Shown one piece after another: positions 33,918 to 45,499 of a stretch of 64,000 bases of DNA (position 1 is its first letter; every line of letters begins with the position of its first letter). The DNA is from Ovis canadensis (lineage: Eukaryota; Chordata; Mammalia; Artiodactyla; Bovidae). The DNA lies in assembly GCF_042477335.2 (NCBI RefSeq), contig NC_091250.1, positions 62,441,384 through 62,505,383 of the forward strand, given 5' to 3'. Made by a program: the position numbers and the translations under genes. Below the pieces are notes generated by a model, which did no database searches, was not told where the DNA came from, and worked only from the letters and a program-made list of their open reading frames with translations.

Positions 33918-34267
33918 TGGTACAAGTTTATTTAATAACTTTAATGGCACCCTTTCCCTGTTTTTTGAACAAGGAGGCCCACGTTTTCATTTTCACCAGG
34001 CCCCGCAAATCGTAAATCTGGTCCTGTCCAGGCCTTCATTTGCTGATGGCTCCCACCCTGTGTCTTCAGCCTGGGTACCCCTCCTCCCCTCAGACCCACA
34101 TTTCTGAGGGCACAGTTGGTCAGTGCACCTGGAGGATTTGCAGGCAACTCAAATTCAACATATTCTCATCTGATCTCATTCCCTTAAACTGCTTCTCCCC
34201 TTATATTTCCTTCTTCTGTTAATGAAATATCATCCACTCATTCTCTTATAACGGAGGAGGTAATAAA
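33918..34267. other. Unassigned sequence
   Basis: No gene or named repeat was recognised. Confidence 0.45.
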
Positions 34268-34533
34268 TTTTTTTGATGTATTTATTTATTTCAGCTAGGC
34301 TGGGTCTTCATTTCTTTGGGCACGGACTCTAGTTGTGGCGAGCAGGGTCTACTCTTTGTTGGGGTGTGCAGGCTTCCCATTCTGGTGGCTTCTCTTGTAG
34401 TGGAGTATAGGGTCTAGGCAAAAGGGCTTGGTGGGTGTGGTGCACGGGCTTAGTTGCTCTGCGGCATGTGGAATCCTCCCAGACCAGGGATTGGCAGGTG
34501 GATTCTTATCCACTGCACGACCAGGGAAGTCCT
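34268..34533 (-). mobile_element. CHR-type SINE
   Basis: GCTAGGCTGGGTCTTCATT, TAGTTGTGGCGAGCAGGG, TAGTTGCTCTGCGGCATGTG and ACGACCAGGGAAGTCC. Full length in reverse, with a small deletion in the tRNA-like head. Confidence 0.85.
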
Positions 34534-34599
34534 AAAACTGTTAAATGAATGAATAAAATCTTAGAAGCATTTTCAATTCTCTCATTTCTCTCAGTTTCC

Positions 34600-35111
34600 A
34601 ATATCCCATTGGTCATCAAGTTCTATCAGTTCAACCAAACATTCCATTCTCTCTCATGTCTCTGTGCCTACATGTGGTACATGCTGCCCACAATATCCGT
34701 TTAGTTCTGGTTCAAAACCCAGATCACATATCACCTTCCCCAAGAAGCCTTTTCATAACCATCCAGGAAGAATCAGTCATTCCTTTTTCTGTAATCCTAT
34801 AGCCTGCTTTTGCATTCATTATGCAGTATTATGATTATTTGTGCATATATATCTGTCTCTTTTATTGGAATGGGAGCAAGCCAAAGACAGAATATATTTA
34901 TTTACCTCTAAATTCTCAAGTGGTGCTAGTGATGAAGAGTCTACCTGCCAATGTAGGAGATGCAAGAGACTCAGGTTCTATCCCTGGGTTGGGAAGATCA
35001 CCTGGAGTAGAAAATGGTGACCGACTCCAGTATTCTTGCCTGGAAAATTCCATGGACAAAGGAGCCTGGTGGGCTATAGTCCATGGGATCAGAAAGAGTT
35101 GGACACAACTG

Positions 35112-35144
<33 letters not shown>

Positions 35145-35200
35145 TTTATGTCTGGCATAGTATATTGGACACTCTCGGTAAATGATTAGATAGTGCAGGA
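34600..35200 (+). mobile_element. L2 LINE 3' remnant, split by a Bov-tA
   Basis: CACCTTCCCCAAGAAGCC and TTACCTCTAAATTCTCAAG come before the SINE. TGTCTGGCATAGTATATTGG and CTCGGTAAATGATTAG come after it. This is the L2 3' end. Confidence 0.65.
34917..35143 (+). mobile_element. Bov-tA SINE ending in a (CA)15 microsatellite
   Basis: GTGGTGCTAGTGATGAAGAG to GACACAACTGAGCA, followed by 15 perfect CA units (35114-35143) grown from the SINE tail. ORFs named here by translation are SINE artefacts. Confidence 0.9.
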
Positions 35201-35204
35201 AAAG

Positions 35205-35404
35205 TATGACAGAATTTATGGGCGCCAGAAAAAGCACAATCTGATACAGAATAAAGCTATTCTCTAGGAATACCTGGGCCTCGGTGGACAGAAGATGGAG
35301 GTAGACCCCATATCTGCATAGCTAAAGGTTCATTTCAAACACAGACTTGTCATGAAGAAGAAAAAGCGAAAAAGCAGGGGAAAAAATTGTTACTTGCAAA
35401 AGCA
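35205..35404. other. Unassigned sequence
   Basis: No gene or named repeat was recognised. Confidence 0.45.
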
Positions 35405-36062
35405 TTCAGTTCAGTTCAGTTCAGTCCAGTCACTCAGTCGTGTCTGACTCTTAGTGACCCCATGGACTGCAGCACGCCAAGCTTTCCTGGCCATCACTGA
35501 CTCCCTGAGCTTGCTCAAACTCGTGTTGGTAAAGTCGATGATGCCATCCAATCATCTCATCCTTTGTTGCCACCCTTCTTCTGTCTTCAATCTTTCCCAG
35601 CATCAGAGTCTTTTCTAGTGAGTCAGTTCTTTGCATTAGGTGGCCAAAGTATTGGAGTTTCAGCTTCAGCATCAGTCCTTCCAATGGATATTCAGGACTG
35701 ATTTCCTTTAGGATTGACTGAATTGATCTCCTTGCAATCCAAGGGACTCTCAAGAGTCTTCTCCAACACCACAGTTCAAAAGCATCAATTGTTCACCGTT
35801 CAGTTTTCTTTATGGTCCAACTCTCACATCCATACGTGACTACTGGAAAAACCATAGCTTTGACTAGATGGACCTTTGTTGGTAAAGTAATAGTTTCTGC
35901 TTTTTAATATGTTGTCTGAGTTTGTCATAGCTTTTCTTCCAAGGAGCAAGCGTCTTTTAATTTCATAGATGTAGTCACCATCTGCATTGATTTTGGAGCC
36001 CAAGAAAATAAAGTCTGTCACTGTTTCCATTGTTTCCCCATCTATTTGCTGTGAAGTGATGG
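35405..36062 (-). mobile_element. BovB 3' fragment
   Basis: CAGTTCAGTTCAGTTCAG terminus to ATTTGCTGTGAAGTGATGGG. The RT C-terminal frame is broken by stops. Confidence 0.9.
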
Positions 36063-36129
36063 GCATTATATAATGAAAATTAATGAGTAATGAAATAATT
36101 CCTGTATTAAATTTTTTGGAAAGCATATC

Positions 36130-36680
36130 ATGTTAATATGACATTTAAAAAATTTTAATATAGAGAAAGCTGTACATAATTAATGTATACAACTTGATGG
36201 GTTTGGAGATAAGTATATATCTGTGATGGAGAAGAGCATGGCAACCCACTCCAATATTCTTGCCTGAAGAATCCCATGGACAGAGGAGCCTGGCAGGCTA
36301 CCATCCATAGGTTCACAAAGAGTTGGACACGACTGAAGCGACTGAGCAGGAATGCATATATCCATAAAACCATCACCATGATCTATGCATTAACATGTCC
36401 CTTATCTTGAAAAGTATTTATTACTGTTGTTGCTATTACTATGTGATGAGAACACTAGATATAAGATCTACCTTCTCAGCAAAATTTGAAGTATGAAGTA
36501 TAATATTGTTAACCCTAGGTATTATGCTGTACAGGAGGTCTCTAGGACTGATTCATCTTGTATAACTGAAACTTTATACCCTTTGGCTAATACCTCCCTG
36601 TTTCTCTGGCAAACTTTATTCTACTCTCTGTTTCTAAGACTTTGACTATTTTATGTTCATCTCATAATTGGTATCATGAC
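36130..36680 (-). mobile_element. L1 3' UTR remnant, split by a Bov-A2
   Basis: TAATGTATACAACTTGATGG comes before the SINE. ACCATCACCATGATCTATGC, TAAGATCTACCTTCTCAGC and TATGCTGTACAGGAGGTC come after it. Old L1 in reverse. Confidence 0.7.
36220..36350 (+). mobile_element. Bov-A2 SINE (single unit)
   Basis: GATGGAGAAGAGCATGGC to GACTGAAGCGACTGAGCAG. A short ATATATC on both sides may be the target duplication. Confidence 0.85.
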
Positions 36681-37050
36681 ACTTAAAGCTTCATGCTTAT
36701 TCAAAGTCCACACAAGGAAAAAATATCAATGCCACGTACAAGAAAAATTCATGTCTCCCCAGACATTTTAGTCATAGCATACATTTGATCAAGACTTCTC
36801 TATACTCAGTACGTAGTCTTACTGAGTGTTTTACAAATCCAGATGTTAGGATGAAGGAATTAGGGAAAAGTGATATGGTGCAAAAGCATTCCAGTGAAAA
36901 CACTATGATAAAATGTTGTTCTGACACCAAAGACCATTGGTAACATCTATTACATTTTCATCAACATTAACTAAGAACTCTGGGACAGGGTCTGTTGTTA
37001 ACTCAAACTTTAAACTTTAGTAATAGCAGAGTGAGAGTTTTTAAAGTTAA
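36681..37050. other. Unassigned sequence
   Basis: No gene or named repeat was recognised. Confidence 0.45.
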
Positions 37051-37140
37051 AAAGAAAATCATGTGATCAATATTACTAATCACCTGGGAAATGCAAATAA
37101 AAACCACAATGAGATATCATTTCACACTTATCAGAATGTT

Positions 37141-37350
37141 GGTATTCAGTCACTAAGTTGCGTATCTTTGTGATCCCATGGACTGCAGCATACCAAGCTT
37201 TCCTGTCCTCTACCTCCAAGAGTTTGCTCAAACTCATGTCCCTTAAGTCAATGATGCCACCCAACCATCTCATCCTCTGTTGCCCCCTTCTCCTCTTGCC
37301 CTCAGTCTTTCCCAGCATCAAGGGCTTTTCCAATGAGTCGGCTCTTCATA
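37141..37350 (-). mobile_element. BovB 3' fragment (first of a tandem pair)
   Basis: From TTCAGTCACTAAGTTGCG to GAGTCGGCTCTTCATATAAG, then the next copy starts from its own 3' terminus. TCAGAATG (37131-37138 and 38227-38234) flanks the pair inside the L1. Confidence 0.8.
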
Positions 37351-37352
37351 TA

Positions 37353-38226
37353 AGTTCAGTTCAGTCAATCGCTCAGGCATGTCCAACTCTCTGGGACACC
37401 ATGAACCGCAGCACACCAGGCCTTCCCGTCCACCACTAACTCCCAGAGTTTATTCAAACTCATATTCACCGAGTCAGAGATGCCATCCAACCATGCCATT
37501 CTCTAACATTCCCACCCCTCCTGCCCTCAACCCTTCCCAGCATCAGGGTCCCCCAAGATGAGTCAGTTCTTTGCATCAGATGGCCAAAATATTGGAGCTT
37601 CAGCTTCAGCATCAGTCCTTCCAATGCATATTCAGGGTTTACTTCCTTAAGGATTGACTGGTATGCTCTCCTTGCCAAGGGACTCTCAAGAGTCTTTCCA
37701 GTATCGCAGTTTGGAAGAATCAATTCTTTGGTGCTAAGCCTTCTTTATGATACAGCTCTCACATCCATACATGACTACTGGAAAAACCATAGCTTTGACA
37801 TGGACCTTTGTTGACAAAGTGATGTCACTGCTTTTTAATATGCTGTCTAGGTTGGTCATAGCTTTTCTTCCAAGGAACAAGTACCTTTTAATTTCATGGC
37901 TGCATCACCATTCACAGTGATTTTGGAGCCCAAGAAAATAAAATCTGTCACTGTTTCTACCATCTTCCCCATCTATTTGCCATGAAGTGATGGGACCAGA
38001 TGCCATGATCTTAGTTTTTTAAATGTTGAGCTTTAAGCGTGCTTTTTCACTCTACTTTTTTACCCTCATCAAGAGGCTCTTTAGTTCCTCTTTGCTTTAG
38101 GCCATTAGAGTGATATTGTCTACATATCTGAGGTCATTGATATTTCTCCCAGCAATGTTGATTCCAACTTGTGATTTATCCAGCCTGGTATCTCTCATGA
38201 TGTACTCTGCATACATCTGTACCCTG
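37353..38226 (-). mobile_element. BovB 3' fragment (second of a tandem pair)
   Basis: Terminus TTCAGTTCAGTCAATCGCTC, through the RT C-terminal and motif C region in reverse (38097-38160), to GATGTACTCTGCATACAT. Several frameshifts. Confidence 0.9.
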
Positions 38227-38688
38227 TCAGAATGGCTATCCTCAAAAAAAGAAACAAAAGACAGAAATAACAATTGTTGGCAAGGGTGCAGAGAAAAGGG
38301 AACCCTCATACACTGTTGGTGAGAATGTAAATTGGTAAAGCCACTATGGAAAACAGAATGGCGGTTTCTGAAAACACTAAAAATAGAAGCACCATTTGAC
38401 CCAGCAATTCTACTCCTGGATATATATATATACCTCTGAAAAAAAAAAAAAAACAAAAACCACTAATTTGAAAAGATACATGCTGCTCTGTGCTCACAGC
38501 AGCATTATTTACAACTGTCCAGATAGGAAGCAACCAGTGTCCATCGACTGATTAATGGCTAAAGAATATGTGGTGTATATATATATATATATATATACAA
38601 TGAAATACACAATGGAATACTACTTAAACATAAAAAGTAGGACATTTTGCCATTTGCAGCAACATACATGGACTTGGAGGGTGTTATT

Positions 38689-38992
38689 CTGAAAGAGATC
38701 GGCCCTGGGATTTCTTTGGAAGGAATGATGCTAAAGCTGAAGCTCCAGTACTTTGGCCACCCCATGCGAAGAGTTGACTCATTGGAAAAGACTCTGATGC
38801 TGGGAGGGATTGGGGGCAGGAGGAGAAGGGGACGACAGAGGATGAGATGGCTGGATGGCATCACGGACTCGATGGACGCGAGTCTGAGTGAACTCCGGGA
38901 GTTGGTGATGGACAGGGAGGCCTGGCGTGCTGCAATTCATGGGGTCGCAGAGAGTTGGACGCGACTGAACTGAACTGAGCTGAACTGAACTG
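38689..38992 (+). mobile_element. BovB 3' fragment, plus strand
   Basis: GAGATCGGCCCTGGGATTTC to tandem CTGAACTGAACTGAGCTGAA. It is an inverted partner of the neighbouring minus copies in the same L1. Confidence 0.9.
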
Positions 38993-39045
38993 GCGCTAAG
39001 TGAAATAAGTCAGAGAAAGACAAGTACTGTATGAGTCGCTTATGT

Positions 39046-39253
39046 GTGCATGCATGCTCAGTTGCTCATTCATGTCTGACTCTGCGACCCCATGGACTGT
39101 AGCCCACCAGGCTCCTCTGTCCATGGAACTTCTCAGGCAAGAATACTGGAGTGGGTGGCCATTTTCTTCCTGACCCAAGGATCAAACCCACATCTCCTGT
39201 ATCTCCTGCATTGGCAGGCGCATTCTTTACCACTGAGCCACCTGGGAAGCCTG
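39046..39253 (-). mobile_element. Bov-tA SINE
   Basis: GTGTGCATGCATGCTCAG to TGAGCCACCTGGGAAGCC, with an imperfect duplication of the L1 target GTCACTTAT/GTCGCTTAT. A 16-A run follows at 39276-39291 in the host L1. Confidence 0.9.
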
Positions 39254-39674
39254 ATGTCACTTATATGTGGAATCAAAAAAAAAAAAAAAACAAAACCCCA
39301 CAAACTAGAGAATAAAGCTAAAAAGAAATAGATTCAAAGATATAGAGAACAAACTAATAATTCCCAGTAGAAAGAAGGAAGTGGAGAAAGGCAATATAGG
39401 GGTAGGGGGTTAAGAAGTACAAACTATGGTGTATAAAATAAGCTATAAAAATATTATACAACACAGGGAATATAGCCAATATTTTATAGTAACTATAAGT
39501 GGAATATAATCTTTAAAACTGTGAATCAATATATCGTACACCTGTAACTTATATAATATTGTACATCAACTGTACTTCAGTTAGCAGAACTCAGAATTAT
39601 AAAACCTTAATTAAAGGCAGTGCAAGTGTGATCCTCAACTGCCTTAAAAAATGCAGCCTGTTATTCTGGGTAGG

Positions 39675-40117
39675 TTCAGTTCAGTTCAGTCGCTCAGTCA
39701 TGTCCAACTCTTTGCGATCCCATGAACCGCAGCACACCAGGCCTCCCTGTCCATCACCAACTCCTGGAGTCCAGCCAAACCCATGTCCATTGATTCAGTG
39801 ATGCCATCCAGCCAGCTCATCCTCTGTCATCCCCTTCTCCTGCCGCCAATCCCTCCCAGCATCAGGGTCTTTTCCAATGAGTCAACTCTTCGCATCAGGT
39901 GGCCAAAGTACTGGAGCTTCAGCTTCAACATCAGTCCTTCCAATGAACACCCAGGACTGATCTCGTTTAGAATGGACTGGTTGGATCTCCTTGCAGTCCA
40001 AGGGACTCTCAAGAGTCTTCTCCAACACCACAGTTCAAAAGCATCAATTCGTTGGCGCTCAGCTTTCTTCATAGTGCAACTCTCACATCCATACATGACC
40101 ACTGGAAAAACCATAGT
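39675..40117 (-). mobile_element. BovB 3' fragment
   Basis: GTTCAGTTCAGTTCAGTCGC to GACCACTGGAAAAACCATAG. The minus frame 39827-40114 is open (RT C-terminal end with CESCTMKKAERQRIDAFELW) but has no RT domain. Confidence 0.9.
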
Positions 40118-40269
40118 ATTTTCCTTTAGTCTAACAAGTGAGGTTCTCTACCTCTTCCTGTGCAGAGCAGCAAACATTGGTATGTTCTGAGCTGGAGGTC
40201 TGATAAGTGGAGAACTCACTAGTAATTCCTAAGCTAAGTCTTCATAGCTTGATTCAACTGCTTCAGGAT

Positions 40270-40430
40270 GTCCAGACCACATCAGCTGAAGTGTCTGTTA
40301 GAAATACCAGTACTTAAGTCCCATCCTAGACTTGCTAAAGTAGAATCTTTGGAGGAAGGACTGAGAACACTACCTTTTTAACAAGCCCTCCCACCATCTC
40401 AAGTGATCATTAGGCACTCCAGATTTTAGG
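40270..40430. mobile_element. MER5-type hAT remnant
   Basis: GTTAGAAATACCAGTACTTAAG, TTTTAACAAGCCCTCCC and AGTGATCATTAGGCACTCC. Short non-autonomous hAT layout; the family is uncertain. Confidence 0.5.
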
Positions 40431-41159
40431 AAAACCCAATTTCCAACATAAACACAAGAATTTTAAATTGTCAAATAAAATAAATTTTCTTTTCTCTTTA
40501 ACAATATTGGGGAAATGAAAAGTTCCAGCTGAGTTTCCCAAAAGAATTTAATTTCAGTTTACCCCAAAAGTTTCAGTGTTTTAAGCATTTTAGTGAAAAT
40601 CCTTCTAAACTGTGTTATATAATGCACCATCTTCTCAAACAGAATATATTATACACATTAGGCAGCGTTATGGATGACTCAGGATCATTATTACAAATAT
40701 CCATTATTATAAGAATAGCTTAAAAACTTATGAAGTCTATAAAACTGTCTGATCCTGCCCTAAACTCTACAGCCAGCTGTATTTTTATGATACTACATGT
40801 ACTTTTTCGTGCTTTGTTTTTTATTTTTTTCAGTTTTTTTCCTTGCTGGTAGGTAACTTATTAATGGTACCGTTACTTTTTTTCTTTCCACATCACTCTT
40901 TAATAAGCTCTGGGAAAGCACGAGGAATTCTAGATGAGTAAAGTTCTCATGTGGGTGTAAAGATCCGCTGGAATGCTTTCAGGTGTCATAAAAAGCCCCA
41001 ACTCAGATTGACTTAAACAATAGGGGAATTCATTATCTCATATAACAAGAATCTTTGTTTTTGCATAGTCCAAATCAAATTGTATATACAAGTTTTACTC
41101 TGCCTTTTTTCACTTATTATATCACACCATTTCCTATCAGGGTCTGGTATATATGTGTT
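40431..41159. other. Unassigned AT-rich sequence
   Basis: No gene or named repeat was recognised. Confidence 0.45.
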
Positions 41160-42730
41160 GAGCTTTTTGTGGTAAAATGCCTATGTTAAACATCAGTTTA
41201 ACTATTTCTATATGTAGAATTCAGTGGTATTAGATACCTGCACGGTGTTGTACAAACATCATCACTAACCATTTCCAGAGCTTTTCATCATCCCAAACTG
41301 AAACTACTCACTAAATGATAACTTCCCACTCCTTTCTCCCCAGACACTGGTAAGCACCATTCTGCTTTCTGTCTCTGTGAATCTGACCATTCTAGGTACT
41401 TCGTATATGTGGACTCATATAATATTTGTCCTTTTATGTCTGGCTTATTTCACTTAGCATAATGGTTTCAAAATTCATTCATAATATCAGTTCAGTTCAG
41501 TTCAGTCGCTCAGTCATGTCTGACTCTTTGTGACTCCATGAATTGCAGCACGCCAGGCCTCCCTGTCCACCACCAACTCCCAGAGCCCACCCAAACCCAT
41601 GTCCATTGAGTCGGTGATGCCATCCAACCGTCTCATCCTCTGTCGTCCCCTTCTCCTCCTGCCCTCAATCTTTCCCAGCATCAGGGTCTTTTCCAGTGAG
41701 TCAGCTCTTTGCATCAGGTGGCCAAAGTATTGGAGTTTCAGCTTCAACATCATTCCTTCCAATGAACACCCAGGACTGATCTCCTTTAGAATTGTACAAC
41801 TGGTTGGATCCAATCCAATCCAACTGGTTGGATCTCCTTGCAGTCCAAGGGACTCTCAAGAGTTTTCTCCAACACCACAGTTCAAAAGCATCAATTCTTC
41901 TGCGCTCAGCTTACTTTATAGTCCAACTCTCACATCCATACATGACTACTGGAAAAACCATAGCCTTGACTAGATGGACCTTTGTTGGCAAAGTAATTCA
42001 TAATATAGCAGTACCAAATTTCCTTGTTAAAGCTAAGTAATATTTCATTGTGTATATATACCATATTTTGTTTATTCCTTCACCTTCATCTGTTGATGGA
42101 CACTTGGGTTGCTTCTACCTTTTGGCTATTGCGTATATCTCATTTTCTTTTTAAATTTCATTCTAAAATAAATTATATCTGGTTAGGTCCATTGACAGAA
42201 TATAAGTAATTTTTTTCACAGCTTAGTTGCCATAATATTTTAAAACTTTGTTCATTAATAGAAGAAAAATGTCTTAGCATTGTTTTAATTGATATTTCTT
42301 CATTTGTTGGTCAAGTAGAGCATTTTCAATTGTTTATATTTCCACTTTTGTGAAATGTCTGTTCATGTTTTTCATATATATATATATGAATCTTCACATT
42401 TTTCTAACTGGAAGAGTTTTTTAAACTTAAAAATATTTCCCCAATGTCAAATTTACTGTATATATTTTCTCAGTTTATTTTAGCCTTTTCATTTTGTTTA
42501 GGCTTGTTTTTGATACTGAAAATATTTTTTATTGTAGTCAAATCAATCATTTAGTACATTTGTAAATGATATAATTTATTTTAAGCTTAGAGAAGTCTTC
42601 CCCATCAAGAGCATATTTCTTCACTGATTTTTTTCATTCAACATTTTATCCATCTGGAGTTGGATATATGATGTAAGAGGATCTAAGCAGTTTTTGCGGA
42701 CACTTTTTATGGCCACTCTTACTTGTCTTT
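41160..42730 (-). mobile_element. Old L1M LINE, split by a BovB
   Basis: GTAGAATTCAGTGGTATTAG, CAAACATCATCACTAACC and TGGCTTATTTCACTTAGC come before 41488. After 41995, TTTCATTGTGTATATATACC, GTTGATGGACACTTGGG, GTCTTCCCCATC and ATCCATCTGGAGTTGG continue it. The copy is old and its ORF2 is unreadable. Confidence 0.7.
41488..41995 (-). mobile_element. BovB 3' fragment with 11-bp TSD
   Basis: Terminus CAGTTCAGTTCAGTTCAGTC; the other end is TTTGTTGGCAAAGTA. The duplication ATTCATAATAT is at 41477-41487 and 41996-42006. An internal duplication of ACTGGTTGGATC (about 41798-41837) is separated by AATCC repeats. Confidence 0.95.
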
Positions 42731-43009
42731 CTGCTACGTTGGCTGCTAATCACTCTTTCTGAAACTATGTCTACAATTTTCTGCTCACTGTTTTCCTGGT
42801 TCTTCCACATTCTTGCTATTGGTATTCAGGCTCTTTCCCTGCACCTTTTGCCTACCTGTTCCTAAGACTGATTTCAATCATTTGTTCTTCTCATGCTGTA
42901 CATGCTCTCTGAGTAATTAGCCCCTTGGATCCATAGGTCAATGATACCCTCTCCCCATTTTTTAAAATCTTTGGCAGAAACTGTTGCCCAGATCTGTAAG
43001 TTCAGTCAT
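42731..43009. other. Unassigned sequence
   Basis: No gene or named repeat was recognised. Confidence 0.4.
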
Positions 43010-44010
43010 TAGATCATTTAATTTTCACCAAATATTACTTGAACATTTACTCTACCAGGCACTTTTTTAGGCTCAGGAGATAAACTGCCTACTCTCATGG
43101 AACTTACAAGGGAGAGACTGACAATATTCTAAGTACATACAATATACAGTATTTAAGGGCTATAGAGAACTGATGCAGGCAAGGAAGTTCAAAAGTGCCC
43201 ATGTGAGGGTTGCAGTTTTAAACTGAGTGGTCCCAGAAGGCCTGCCTGAGAAGGGGACATATATGCAAGGAGCTGAAGGAGACAGATGAGGGAACAGCCA
43301 TTGAGGACATTTGTTAGAAGAACATTCGAGGCAGAAGGAAAAGCAAATGCAAAAGCCTGAAGCATGTTGTACTTTGTTCCAGAGGGAATGAGGGAACTGA
43401 AAGGCTTATGCAGATTGAATCAGAAGGAAGGCAAAAGGAAATGAGGGCAGAGATGCAATTGAGGCCAAATCACGCTGGGACCTGTCAGTCATTTATTGTC
43501 TTTGCTCCAAGCAAAATTGTCTGTTTGAGAGTTTTAAGGAGAGAAATAACATGATCGCAGGCAGATGTGTCAAGAATAGACTTTAGGAGAGCATCGGCAA
43601 AGCAAGGAAGCCAGTTAAGAGTTGGTGGCAATAATCCAGGCGAGAGGTGATGATTGCTTGGACCAGAGTGGTAACTGTAGAGGCGATGAGAAATTGGCAG
43701 GGTCAACAGGATTTACTGAGTGCTTAGATGTGGGAGTGTGAGGAAGGATCTCAGTTACTGACTGAGCTACGGTCTAGAGAGAAGCAGGATTGGGGTTTTG
43801 AACATGTGGACTGGAGATGCTAATTAGAGATCCAAGTGGAGATGTCAGTATGAGTCTGGAGTTCACAAGACAGCTCTGAGCTGGAGAAATTTGGGATTCA
43901 TTAAAATATGATGGCATTTAAAGCTACGAGACTAGATGAAATTATTAAAGAATGAATATAGCTAGAGAAGCGTTCTATGCACTGAGCTCCAGGCACTCTG
44001 TACATGTATA
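43010..44010 (+). repeat. Ancient mammalian interspersed repeat, family not named
   Basis: TACCAGGCACTTTTTTAGGC, CTCATGGAACTTACAAGGG, CAATAATCCAGGCGAGAGG, GAGATGTCAGTATGAGTCTGG and ACTGAGCTCCAGGCACTC occur in an order I recognise from a widespread old mammalian repeat. A short piece of the same type is at 63165-63360. Confidence 0.6.
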
Positions 44011-44377
44011 AAAATCACAATTTTCATAAAACAGAGGAATAAAAACAGAGGAAACAGCAAGCTGTTATATAGGTTTAAATTTCTATATAATTATTGAAAC
44101 TTCACAGTACATTTTGCTTTGAGCTCCTGGCAGCCAAGGAATAACACTGCTCATCAAATTCTCAGAAGTCTTATTGCCATTATTTCTTCTTTCACTTTGC
44201 AATGATAAGCCACTAGCTTTTCTAAAGATCTTCTCCCACCCATTTCTGCTCCAGTGGGTATACATGACTGTGGTTTTCATTGCTTATTAGGCAGAAATAA
44301 ACTTTTAGGTTTAGATCTTTCCATTTAAAATGTGGTATTCTAGGAACTTCCCAAGTTGCTCAGTATTAAAATATGCA
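44011..44377. other. Unassigned sequence
   Basis: No gene or named repeat was recognised. Confidence 0.45.
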
Positions 44378-44413
44378 TGTGTGTGTGTGTGTGTGTGCAC
44401 GCGTGCGTGCGCA
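44378..44413. repeat. TG/CG alternating microsatellite
   Basis: (TG)n passing into GCACGCGTGCGTGCGCA. The strictly alternating purine-pyrimidine order is suitable for Z-DNA. Confidence 0.9.
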
Positions 44414-44544
44414 TCATGGATCTGAGGCATCATGATGTCAAGATCTATTATTCAGTTATTTACATGCTAATGTTGAGTGAAATGGTTCTCCAAAAAGTGC
44501 ATATTTACTCTTCTATAAGGAAGTTTTTACTTAGCTGCTAGTAC

Positions 44545-44875
44545 TTCCATTTGGAACATCTTCTTCCTTTGCGTCTTGTTACCCTTGGATGGTATGGTAA
44601 CAGCTTCTTGACCTTCAAAATCATCTCAATTGTTGTCTCCTATAGGACAATTGTCCCTCTGTTGTATTTTTTTAGTGCCCTAATTGGACTGTGGTTATAC
44701 AGCATTCTCTTCTTACACCTATTACTACATTTTTACCTGTTATCATTTTTTACTATAAATCTTTATTCATATGTCTCCATCATTAGATAGGAAGTTTCTT
44801 TGTAGCAGGCAGTCTCTTTTTAACCTCTGATACTCGGCTAGGATCACAGTGACTGGCATTAGTAATCAGGTAATA
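44545..44875 (+). mobile_element. L2 LINE 3' remnant
   Basis: TTGGAACATCTTCTTCC, CAGCTTCTTGACCTTC, ACCTATTACTACATTTT, TAGATAGGAAGTTTC and GTGACTGGCATTAGTAATC. Old and diverged. Confidence 0.6.
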
Positions 44876-45097
44876 CAAATATGGTGACAAAATTAAGGCC
44901 CTTTGCAAATGAAAGAGCTTAATGACTACACAGAAAAATTAAAGTTCTCTTGTTGTTGGGTGGGCTTCTAAATCATTTTCCAAGTTTTACAATAACCTAA
45001 CACACTTATAGCTGCAACTATTGGTTGGTTCTAAAGAAGAGTGACATTTTCATTATTTTTAAAGCCAGCTCACGTCTGGTGCTATGCTAATTGTTGT

Positions 45098-45298
45098 CTG
45101 TTGTTTAGTCGTGTCTGAATCTTTGCGAGCTCATGACTGCAGACTGCCAGTTTCCTCTTTCCATGGGATTCTCCAGGCAAAAACACTGGAGTGGGTTGCC
45201 ATTTCCTTCTCCAGGGGATCTTCCCAACCCAGGGACTGAACCGGTGTCTCCTACATTGGCAGGAGGATTCTTTGCCACTGAGCCACCCAGGAAACCTG
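45098..45298 (-). mobile_element. Bov-tA SINE
   Basis: TGTCTGTTGTTTAGTCGTG to GCCACCCAGGAAACC. An older copy with about 15% visible changes. Confidence 0.85.
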
Positions 45299-45499
45299 GA
45301 CTGTGTTAATAGTATAGGTATGTGTGTGTGTGTTTAAGGGATGTACTTAAGTCAGTATTGTTTGCCAACCTGTATTTTCTATTACCCGACAATATTTGAT
45401 AGCCTACTATATGCCAGTTACTGTATCAGATACTGGACTTATTTAAACTTCAAGATAGTATCAAAACCCAGGTTTATTATTTTCACAGTCACTGCATCG

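Larger units (their letters stand above)
37051..39580 (+). mobile_element. L1 3' part broken by four later insertions
   Basis: Pieces of one plus-strand L1 lie in order: 37051-37138 (ACCACAATGAGATATCATT), 38227-38688 (AAGGGAACCCTCATACACTG, GACCCAGCAATTCTACTCC), 38993-39045 (CTAAGTGAAATAAGTCAGAG) and 39254-39580 (TTGTACATCAACTGTACTTC). Between them sit two BovB minus pieces, one BovB plus piece and a Bov-tA. A TA run is at 38577-38597. Confidence 0.85.
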
